64,000 bases of DNA from Steromphala cineraria (lineage: Eukaryota > Mollusca > Gastropoda > Trochida > Trochidae): positions 61,158,880-61,222,879 of the forward strand of contig OU744731.1 in NCBI GenBank assembly GCA_916613615.1, given 5' to 3'. The notes beneath the pieces are model-generated. The model worked only from the letters and a program-made list of their open reading frames with translations. It searched no databases and was not told where the DNA came from. The position numbers and the translations under genes were made by a program. Shown here piece after piece: positions 37,001-49,000 of this stretch. Position 1 is the first letter of the stretch, and every line of letters starts with the position of its first letter.

Positions 37001-40000
37001 TTAAGCTATGTCAGCTACTGCCAGTGAGTTGCATATGGATGTTCTGGTTTATTCATCTATATAGATATCTTAGACAGAAAGACTTATTTCTTATCAACGT
37101 CTAACCTTCTGTATGCACCAAATACATTCATTTGTATTCCATAACATAAGAATGTCATGGAATGTCATGTCATTTTAACAGCTAAATTTGAATTGAGTTA
37201 TACATATACAAATATTCACAAAACTTGGATCCAGAAAGGTCATGTGACCGGTATACATTTCTGTGAATCCTAAAGTGGAGGTTATACCAAATAAACATTG
37301 CATTATTGCGTTTATACAAATACTGCCTGTTGGTTGGACAAAACAGGGTCATTTGAACGTAAGGACTTTTTTAACATAAAAGTAGCGCGCATTGATGAAA
37401 CCACAAAAGTGTTTAGATAAGACTAGATATTCATAATTGAGTTTGAAATTGAATAAAATGATTATTAGCAAAATAACTTAGATATATTTCATAATCTTTT
37501 TAAGAAATGAATTTCATAATATGGTTGTCCACACGGTTATAACCTGTTTGAAACTTGTAAGATAAACTTGTATAACCGGCGAGCTTGCGAATGGAATGGG
37601 GTGCCTTGAAACTGTGTTGCCACCAGTCAGGTCATTCAGAATCGAGCTCAACTCATGCTTTTGAAATGATGTACATACCCCTGTGTAACTTCGCTCACTA
37701 TCCTTATATCTGTGTCCGCAGATGTACATGTACAACTTTATTTATTTGTATCATAATATTTATTCTTCAAACATCAAATACAGATTATTAGGGCGAGTGT
37801 TGCTAATATAACAGAAATAATATTTGTATAAACAGAGTCTAAGTGACGACCCTCAAGACTTGGGTCAGCCTGGAATGGCTGTAAGATCAGGGGAATCCCC
37901 GAGAAATGTAGTTAGGCACGATATCGTATAACCTTCATTTACTGAAAGTTATTTTATATAACCTGCAATTTAGGGTTCATTGAAATGAATACCGATCACA
38001 TGACCTTGTTAGATTCAATCAGAATTGAGGATACCGTTTACATTTTAAAGTCTGATTTGTTTCTGTGACTACTCATTGTCAGTGAAGAAGCACTGATGTG
38101 GGCGGAACTTCAGGCCTGTTACATTTTGCATATATGCCAACTTCACTTGTACTTTCATTTTTTATATTTTTTTTTTAATTTGAATTCAGAATTTATGAGA
38201 AACGTTTGTCCACACGGTTATGCTCCATGTGTAACTTGTAAGTTAAACGTTTGTCTTGTGGCTGCGCAAGCTACGCAAGTTATACAAGTTAAACCTAACT
38301 TTCAAACAGGATATACGGTATGCACAATCACATAATGAAAAATCATGTTTAAATGATGATTTGACCTGTGTTTCTTAAACTTTTGTATAATAAAACTTTA
38401 AATCATTCATAATGAGAACATTATTTAACATATATCCCCTGTTTCGTCCAGGTTGGTAAGATGTTTATATAATGATACATTTAAAGGGGCAGTAGCACGT
38501 TTTTTGATAATTTTATATTTTAAAATGTTCACTGATAATCGTAAGTAAATGCTTAATGTATTATATTGACAGTGTCAAAAATTTCACTACACAAGCCAAT
38601 CATCCATAGTCGGAAGACAAAGTATTAGGATTCACCTAAAATCCATTGGCGGCCATTTTTGTGTGAACACCTTTAATTCATTTTGTGTAAGAAAAGGCAA
38701 TCGCATGGCTAAACTTTACGTTATATATTTGAATTATTACTGCTCTATTTAGTTTAAATACATTGTCTTTCAATTGGAACCATTTATTTTCATTTTCCTG
38801 ACATCACCTTATATTCCCCCTCAAAACGTGCTACTGCCCCTTTAATGTAAGATATCAAATAATGGTGTGGTCTTTAAAGTGACACAGAGTATCTTTCTTA
38901 AAATTTTATTTGGTTTTGATAAGCTACAAAATATCTAATATACTGATTGAAGTTCATATCTCATCACTGGACTTGCAAATGTTTCCATTTATGCATAATA
39001 TCTCTAAAATGCTTGCTTTTATGGAAAAATCAAGAAAACATCTCAAATACGTTTAATATTCGAAAATATGCATCCAATTAATCTACCTATTAGCTACAAT
39101 ACCTAATAAACACTATCGAATATATCTTCCTGTCAGCTTATGACAAGGTTTCAAAATTACGTTTAGCAAATTTGCGTGCGCCACTCGAGCCATATTGTCC
39201 GGTTTACGATCAAAATCCCGACTTTGAATGGCCGTATTTTCGCCCTAATGTACTGATTGACCTTTAACTTGTTGTTTTCAGTAACAGTTAGTGGTTCCGG
39301 ATGTAATAACATCGATTTGAAAATTTGACATATGTGATCCTATCAACATACTCTGTGTCTCTTTAACTGTTTTCGTATAGCATAGTACGTCATCACAAAA
39401 TGACCTTTGACCTGTACTTGCCAGGTTCTCCTGAGTATACTGGTAGTATGGGGTATATCCGCTATACTCACCGTCACCAACGTATTCCCTGATGACCCCG
39501 ACCATACCCGATACAGAGCACGTTCTGACGCCAAATCGAGGCTCATAGAACTGGCGCCCTGGTTCTATGTTCCATATCCTGGTAAGTATTTCCTCGATCG
39601 TCATTTCGTCCCTAATCTAAATAATCTAGCTCAAACGGTTTTTTTTATTTTTGTTAACTCTAGATTCTGAAATGAATATTTGGTTTATAAATCTCGTATT
39701 TGAAAAAAATAATATAATGAAAAGGGGACTGGGTTTATTCTTAGATCCAGCTTTCGTATTTTTAGATTAGCTTAGGTTTTTATCTGGTAGACAGACTGGG
39801 GTTACTTGATTAAGCCATTCGTTCCCTAGTAACCTCTGTTAAAAAGAGGGTCTGGCTAAAAACAAAGTTCGCTGTGCATTTGGTGACATCGTTTAAAATT
39901 GATCGTTCCCCCAACTATTGAGAAGATTTTGGAACGGGGCTGTCGTCAGTCTGTTTAAAGATGCTGTATCATTCTTGCAATATTTTAAAAAGTATTTTTA

Positions 40001-43000
40001 ATGTATTCGTTGTATTTTTAGAAAAATTTAGCGACCAACCTAGGGAAAATCGGACCTTAATTCATTAAATATGACATAATTTACCAAAATTACGGAAACG
40101 GCAGCCAACATAAAGGCGAATCAAGTGTGACCATCTCACAACTTCCGGTCTCTAAATATACGCTTGAAAACCGTCTTTGTCAGGCCCGACTAGATTTTCT
40201 TTTCTTTTTCTCCGAATGTGGTATTCGTCACTGCCAAAGTTGATACCCATTGAACGCAAATACGCTAGTTGTGACACGGTGTAAATCCTACACACGTAAT
40301 GATTACGTCACCGAAAGCGGGTTCGTTAAATGCTATGCTCTTACTACAAGGGGTACTGTGCTTTGGGCGTCGAAATAAGTATGTTATTGTTGATTAAACA
40401 ATCTAAATATGATATCAAAATTTTCGACGAAAGATTTTTCTACAAAGTGGTGTATTTCTTTTCTCAATAGCTAAATTTCAGCCTGAACCGCATGCAACTA
40501 CTGTGCTTCGAGGAAAAAGAGCGTAAAAATATGATTTCTTTACGGGTTCAAACCACAACCAGCTCGGCTTTCCTCTCATTCATAGTCTGAAGTCACCCCC
40601 ATTACCCGCATGTTCTGACGTAAGCTCATCTAGCCAATCACAAGGACATCAGCAAATGTTTTCAATATCAGAGCTAGGGGCAGGTAACTCCTGTAAAATC
40701 CATTTTCTACATGATCGCCGCCATGTTGGTTTTTGAAAAGGACGCTGTGATTGGTCCGGTTGTGACTAAGTTTTGTCTGCGCTAAACTAGTTTTGAACAA
40801 GGGCCTAGCTTGGTAGCTTTCAGCAGTTGTGTAGGTGAGGTGAGGTGATATGGGGTTTATCGCCGCTTTCAAGAGTATTTAAATATCTCGGCTGCTAGTC
40901 TTATTGCAGGAAGAAAGCCCGCAACACCTGTGTAGCTATGTAGGGAACCATGGGTGGTACTGCGCTGAAATTCATTGCACCCAAACCTGACTGCGTGTAG
41001 AACAGTTCTCTACTGCAGACAAAGTTGCCGAGCCTGGCGGGATTCGAACCACGAACCTCCTCATCCAAAGCCGAACGCGCTAACCACTGCGCTATTGTGG
41101 AGAGGAAATCCATGATACATATTTTTTATATTTTGTTCCTCTTGAAACACGGTCATTGCAACTCTTTTCTAAGGGCGAAACGCTCATCCCGGCGCCTGTA
41201 TACCCTCTGTCTTCCATCGTTGTGACACAGACAGAAGCGACTTTTGTCTGTGAATAATACTCGTCTCCAGTTCCGTGCTTACCATCTGAAAACTCATCGC
41301 GCCCATTGAAGTCGACGGCGCTTATGTTGAGGGGTCAAGGCTGCGCCCTGGAAGGGGCGATAAGCCTGAATCCCTGCTACACGTAATCTCCTAGACACTG
41401 TTCGTCTACTTACACGATGACCAAGAGCCGTTGGCGCTGTTTCCGTTGCCGTTACAAATCTGATCCTCAGATGAATTGTACGGATGTAGTGATCTTCTTG
41501 ATGCGTTGTAACACGTGATCTTTCACTTTTGGATCTGTCCTGGGTCAGACCAGTGTGTCTATGACATTACATAAGCCTGGACACTGTCAGTGGCATGAAA
41601 TGGAACGTTCGAGCAATATTGCCGTGTGTTGCTCCCATTTCAGTCATTCCAATAGCTCTATCTCGTTGTTCCTGAGTCAACCTTGCCATTCATTTTGTGT
41701 TTTTAGCTCACCTTTACAAAGTAAATGTGAGCTTATGTCATGGCGCTTCGTCCGTCGTCCGTCTGTCTGTCCGTCCGTCTGTCCGTCCGTCCGTCCGTCT
41801 GTCCGTCCGTAAACTTTCAGGAAAAAGACTACTCCTCCTAAACAAATCCAGATATCATTCTGAAATTGTAGTATGTTATACCCATGGTGATTCCTCACAG
41901 AAAGGTAGATGTTTCAGTTTTGAGAATCCAAGATGGCCGCCATGGCAGCCATATTGAATTTTCAATTAGATTTCATGAAAAAGACTACTCCTTCTTTACC
42001 AATCCAGATACCATTCTGAAATTGTAGTATGTTATACCCATGGTGATTCCTCACAGAAAGTTAGATGTTTCGGTTTTGAGAATCCAAGATGGCCGTCATG
42101 GCAGCCATATTGAATTTTCAATTAGATTTCATGAAAAAGACTACTCCTCCTAAACGAATCCAGATATCATTCTGAAATTGTAGTATGTTATACCCATGGT
42201 GATTCCTCACAGAAAGGTAGATGTTTAAGTTTTGAGAATCCAAGATGGCCGCCATGGCAGCCATATTGAATTTTCAATGAGATTTCACGAAAAACACTAC
42301 TCCTCCTATATAAATCCAGATACCATTCTGAAATTGTAGTATGTTATACCCAAGGTGATTCCTCACAGAAAGGTAGATGTTTAAGTTTTGAGAATCCAAG
42401 ATGGCTGCCATGGGAGCCATATTGAATTTTCAATTAGATTTCATGAAAAAGACTACTTCTCCTAAACCAATCTAGATATACTTTCTAAATTGAAGTATGT
42501 TATAGTGATTCTGCACAGAAAGGTAGACGTTTCAGTTTTGAGAATCCAAGATGGCTGCCATGGGAGCCATATTGAATTTTCAATTAGATTTCATGAAAAA
42601 GACTACTTCTCCTAAACCAATCTAGATATACTTTCTAAATTGTAGTATGTTATAGTGATTCTGCACAGAAAGGTAGACGTTTCAGTTTTGAGAATCCAAG
42701 ATGGCCGCAAAAGCAGCCATATTTACTTTTCAGCTGCAATGACACATCATTATTATTTAATTTTAACCTTTCATCAAGTGATCACTTGCATCAAATAAAT
42801 TCTCTAATTTGAACTTACTAATAATATTATCTTGAATATGGAATATTTAAGATTGTCATGCAAGTTGTTCTATATTTTTAAGTGTTTTTAAAAAAAATTA
42901 AGATATAAGACAAACATAATTAATTAATTTGCTTAAAATCTTCATGGCAACTAGCTGCAAAAACCCAATCACATTAAACATCATGTTAAATTTTAAACAA

Positions 43001-46000
43001 TGGTATCTCCCTTATATTCCTTTAAATACCACACATAAGGGGTCAACCAGAGTTCAGATATGCCTGTAGAGTCCACAATGCTATTCTAATACACATCCTG
43101 ATACAGGCTGCTAGCATCACAGTGTCAGCTGCTAGTCTGTTGCATAATCAACCTGACCCAATTGATATTGCAGAGCAATATGCTATATGGCCATGTGTAT
43201 GCAATAAGAGTTATGGAAATTAGACTTGTAATCTCATGACAGTGATATGTTCTTTCTAAGAATAACAACTTACACAAAAGTTGTCATCAATAAGTTTTGT
43301 GTTTAGCAATCTTCATGATAAGTTGATGTGGAAAGAGTTATTTTGTATCAGGTTCCATATCCTGTGTTAACTCATATTTGTACCATTTCTATATCTAACA
43401 GAAGTTCTTCTTGACACAAAATCAATTTAGGACACAAACTAACTATGTTTTGTGAAATTATATATATTTTTCACAACAATGCATGTTCTCTCCCGTCAAG
43501 TTTTTAAATGCCACACATAAGGGCTTAGCCAGAGAACAGGTTTACATGCTCAGCACACTATTCTTCTCCAAATACACAAAGCCAAATCCACAAATTGCTA
43601 CACTCTCCTTAAGGATCTGGGGCTAGCAGCCCTGCCTGCTTGTATGTTGCTTAGTTATCTTTACTTAATTGATAAATACAACATAATGATGTATGGCAAT
43701 TATCATGTCTAAGCAATGGACTTTATGGAAAGTATATAAATTGACTTTATGAAAATTATACTTGTATTCTATTAATAATAATACATTTTACAAATAACAA
43801 TTTAAACAAGTCAAGAATCAGCTTTTGTGTACAACAATCTGCAAGATGAGTTAATATTAATAAGTCAAGAATCTGCTTTTATGTACAGTAATCTACATAA
43901 GTTATTGTAGAAAGAGGTAATTTGTATCAGGTTCCAGTTCCAATACCATATGTTTTATGAAAACCTGTAAAACTAAATGATAATTGTATCATGCTGAAGG
44001 GGCTCTGGGAACAACATGTCAACATAGAAGTCATTATTTTTTAATTAGATTTCAGGCCAAGTAATTCTTCTACTAAATCAATTAAGATATCATTCTGAAA
44101 AGTGAGTATTTTTTTATATAGTGATTCCTGACAAAAACACATTCATTTTATTATCAAGAATCCAAGATGGTCAATATGTCATTTATATTGAATTTTCAAT
44201 TAGATTTCATAAAATTCATTGAAAAGAATACATTTACTGGTCAATCAAATGAATGTGTTTATATTTGTATTGATGCACTTGTTGTAATATTTATCAACAC
44301 TATAAATACAGTTACAATTTTTTTTATGAATCATCTTTATCTGCGAACAGCCTGAACCATGAGTGTTTTAATAAATCCTTTTAAATAAAACATATAATGA
44401 TATCAGTGGGTTACATAATTCCTGACACTTCATAAAAGGCCAAATAACATAGCCAGTGAGGGATCTGATTACGATCTGAATGATGATTATCTAGATAATT
44501 ATTATGATCATTCAATTCAAACAAATCCTTTTCAAAAGCATTTAAAATGATTAAATTTGTTCACTCTCAACACTAACTGTTGTTTCCATGCAATTATTAT
44601 TAAAATACTTCAATAAACATATTACTGAGTTGACCTCCAGATTATTTCTATAGCAAACCTCTCTTCTACCCCCACCCCTTCTATCCTCCCTTGCCCTCCT
44701 ACCCTTTCCTCTCCTGTCCTTCCATTGCAAACCTCTCTTCTACCCCCCACCCCTTCTATCCCCCCTTCCCCTCCTCCCCTTTCCTCTCATGTCCTTCCAT
44801 TGCAAACCTCTCTTCTATCCCTCCTTTCCCCTCCTATCCTCCAGCCCCTCTCCTGCAACTCCCCTCTTAATATCTGTATTGCATACTGAATTAAGGGGAA
44901 GACACTCACATTATGGAATAACAGTAACTTACATAAGAGGATAAGTTACATAAGCTACATGCAGGTGCAAGAGGTCATCACAGGTCATCATATCTAGTAA
45001 TTAGCATAAACCCCCATGTGGCTAGCCTATTCTGACCAATCAGATTGCACTAACATATGTCAAGATTTAAGATATTCAGAAATCTTCAGTTAGATTCACA
45101 TGAGACATTGACCTGGACAGTTTACTTTGGCAATTGGACTTATCACTAGCTGAATTTGTGATTTGTGTCAGAGGGATATATTCCAAATGTTTATGTGCAT
45201 CTTTTTTTAGTTCTTTGGAAGTTGAGAGTGTGACTAATCTAACATTGGATTAACCAGCTTGTTGACTTTTGTGATTGTGTTTGAAAACTTTGGTCCGAGT
45301 ACTGTACAAGTACTTTTAAGAAAGAATTCTTGAGATTTTGGGGACTATTTCTTGACTTCAAGAGTCACAAAACCTGTTATTATTGATTGACATTTAAATG
45401 AATACTCCTAAACCAATCAAGATAATGAAATTAATATGGATGCCCACATATAAGTAACATTTTGAAGATTAAAAAATACAAGATGGTCACCAATTCAGCC
45501 ATAGATATACAAAAAAGTTATACAAAAACCTACTGCTTGTTAACAAATCATGATTTAATAACATTCTTGTATTAATGTTTGTTCGTGCTCTAATTTTTTC
45601 CAACAGAAGACTAGCATTTTAAAAGATACAAAAATCATGATGGCAGCCATAATCAATTATCATATAAAATATGGTTACACAATTAAACTATATTACCACA
45701 TCATTCATTTTAAGGTGAGCTTCTGTACCCTCGGTACTTTTATTTCAGTTGCTATGATATGACAGTATCCAGCAAATCGATTGATACATATTTTATGCAC
45801 TTAATTTTCAAGCAATTGGTTTTAAATGGAATTCACTATTTTTCTGGTTTCTAAAAAATATGGCAACACCAGTTGCTTTTTTGCGATATTTATTATGTGT
45901 TTTAAGGCATGCCATTAAGGAAAGTATAGCTAACATTTGGTATGATCAAAAGTTTTTAATTTATATCAATATGAAGGACCCATACTTTCTTTTGCCCGTG

Positions 46001-49000
46001 AGTGTATGTCACCACTTATTTTCAACCATATGGGTAATAAATAGAGATTATTACCCGAAGAAGTGTGTCATATGACTTTAACGAAACGAGTGTGAATGTT
46101 TGTATTACCCGAGCGAGAGCGAGGGTTATGCACAAATTTGAACGAGCTTCGTAAAAGTCATATGACACACTGCCGAGGGTAATGATTGCTTTATTACTGA
46201 TTCTATTGACGTATCAGTCGAAAAATACGGGAACTCGCGCTTCAACAATCGTTGCTAGGCAAAAGTATTATATGCACTAGTGCTCATATTGAAAATATGT
46301 CACCACTTATTCTCAACCATATCGGTAATAAATTGCAACAATTGCTCTTGCTCCCTAAACAGTCAACGGGACAAGTCAGAAAGGCAGCTTCTTAACTGTC
46401 ATTTATAAAACGTGCTAAATGTTTTTTTTGCAAACTTCCAGGACAGTTCGGAATGCCATCCTTCAACCTCGGTATATTTATCGGCTTCATTGCTGTGTTC
46501 TTCGCCTCGCTCATAGAGTCTGTTGGGGACTACTTCGCGGCAGCCAAGGCGTGTGAAGTGGCCACCCCTCCCAACCACGCCGTCAACAGGGGGATATTCC
46601 TGGAGGGGATCGGGGGTCTCATCTCGGGAGCTGTGGGGGTGGGGCACGCTACCACCTCCTTCAGTGCAAACATCGCCGCCATGACGCTCACTCGTGTACG
46701 TATTAGATATCACTACGTTTCTTAGAGTTTGCCTTATTGTTATGTTTTTGACATACGAGTTTAGTACTATAGCATGTACAAATAATTGAAGATTCGTTGA
46801 CAGAGAAGCAACCATGACAGTTTATAGTCTATCCATGGACACCTTGTTAGTAGGCCTAATTCGTTCCCATAACTCGCGCGAGTAGGGTGCTGCGCAGTTG
46901 AAACAGCGCAGAGTAGGGAGGTTGCAGAGCCCCTTTAAAGTAATGATGGTTGTTTGGCATTTGGCTTCCCATCTGTGGCAATTCATTAAATTTCCTATGA
47001 CTTTGAGCATGTGTAATGAACAGTGTTTTACCTATGTGCTCGCAGTGGGCTGATGCCTGTGTGTTGCCTTCAGGACGGAAGTGTCTGGTTTGTTGACAGT
47101 CGGGTGGCTTCCGGTTGCACTTGCGCAACACGGATGGATGTGGAACATTAGGAATACTTCGGCTGATTCCGTGATGACTGTGGCCGTTGTGTTTGGCTGG
47201 ACTATATCGTGCGAGCGTAGTAAGGCTGTAATAGGGCTGACTCGCCTATATAAGGCAGGCACTGCTGTTGGACTGAGACACGTGTTTGAGATGGGGCCAC
47301 CATGAAGTTCGTTACTCCGGTTACTCCGTTATGCACTCATTTTCTGGTCAGGTAATCTTGAGATAGTTCTGTCAGTCACATCTTCTAGTTTATCGTTTTC
47401 TAAAATTAGTCATGTAATTGTTTGCTAGGTAGAATGATTTTGAATATGCGTTAGTCGCTTAGTTTTGTGTTAGCCATGCTTTCGGACCACGTGCGTTTTT
47501 GGTCCGCCATCTTGATTTGATATGAATTGTTTTCATGTTCTAGTGATTGTTACACTTGTTTGTGCAGGCTTTTGGGCTGAACGCTCTCCCCTCCTGACAA
47601 GAGTAGTATATTTCTTTCCCGTTTCGCCTTCCACATTTTTCATAGCACTTCTCGAGACACACATAACATGTCTTAGTAATAATCACATTTCACATCTTCA
47701 TAGAATCTTTTGAGATACATAACGTGTCCTAGTAATAAGCACATTACACATCTTCATAGAATCATTTAAGACTTATAACATATACTAGTAAAAGTCACGT
47801 TTCATAACCTCACAGCACCTTTCGAGACAAATATCATGTCCTAGTAATAATCACATTTCACATCTTCATAGAATCTTTTGAGATACATAACGTGTCCTAG
47901 AAACAAGCACATTACACATCTTCATAGAATCAATTAAGACTTATAACATATACTAGTAATAGTCACGTTTCATAACCTCACAGCACCTTTCGAGACAAAT
48001 ATCATGTCCTAGTAATAACCACATTCCACATTTTCATAGAACCTTTCTAGTCCCATGACCTGTCGTGGACATAATCATCATTTCGTATCAGTTTGTTTGG
48101 CATCCGTTTCCCATTCTTCGTAGCACCTCTTGAGACATGTAACACGTTTGTTGAGAACCCTAGACTTTGTACACGTTTGCCAAGATACGATGACGTTCTG
48201 AAACTTGGTTTTGTACAATTGTGCCGAGGTACGCTTACGTCCTGACAATATACTTTTGAGACAAGTAACATGTTTTCATTGGTAATCATAGCTTTGTACC
48301 GTTTTGTCATACTGACAATATACTTTTGAGACAAGTAACATGTTTTCATTGGTAATCATAGCTTTTTACCGTTTTGTCATACTGACAATATACTTTTGAG
48401 ACAAGTAACATGTTTTCATTGGTAATCATAGCTTTGTACCGTTTTGTCATACTGACAATATACTTTTGAGACAAGTAACACGTTTTCACTGGTAAACATA
48501 GCTTTGTACCGTTTTGTCATTCTGACAATATATTTTGAAACATGTAACACGTTTGATTTATAGTCATCATCATCTTGTACAATATTGCCAAGATAACTTA
48601 CCTCTTGTCAGTGTGATTTTGAAACATGTAACACACCTTGTTGACAATTATAACTTCAAGTAAGTTTGTCACGATACACCTACAGTTTGAAAGTACACTT
48701 TGGAAATATGGGACCAGTCTCATTGATAATCATTAGGTGCACATTTGCTGAGAAGCTTTTGACTTGTTGAATGGCTATACTTTCCTTGAAAGTCTGAAGT
48801 ATTTATAGCCCTATTGTGGGTTTGATTCAGATATTGAGTATACGTGAAGAGCTTTGTTACACTGTTTCGACCGTTGAACCACTGGAAGGGTTTATTGAAA
48901 CTTTGACTCCTGACACATTTCATGTATTGAATAAATATGTAGAGCAGATTTTTCTTGTGTTGTTGCCTTATTTTGCATGCGAAAGTTTGTTCGGAGGTGA

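Larger units (their letters stand above)
41703..45742 (+). mobile_element. AGCTCACCTT-family element, ~4 kb, in intron 7
   Basis: It opens TTTTAGCTCACCTTTACAAA with a GTCCGTCC run and AAACTTTCAGGAAAAAGAC, and closes AAGGTGAGCTTCTGTACCCT, so AGCTCACCTT / AAGGTGAGCT form inverted ends. The first kilobase is an internal tandem array. The rest is AT-rich with looser copies of the same unit near 44030 and 45400-45660. No transposase frame. It is the main reason intron 7 is almost 7 kb. Confidence 0.75.

Noticed and set aside
41025..41105. Functional tRNA gene on the - strand
   Set aside because: The tRNA-like head continues into a non-tRNA body, as in a SINE; stem pairing is poor.
46399..46815. 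138-codon frame on the - strand opposite SLC23 exon 8
   Set aside because: Shadow of the conserved + strand exon.
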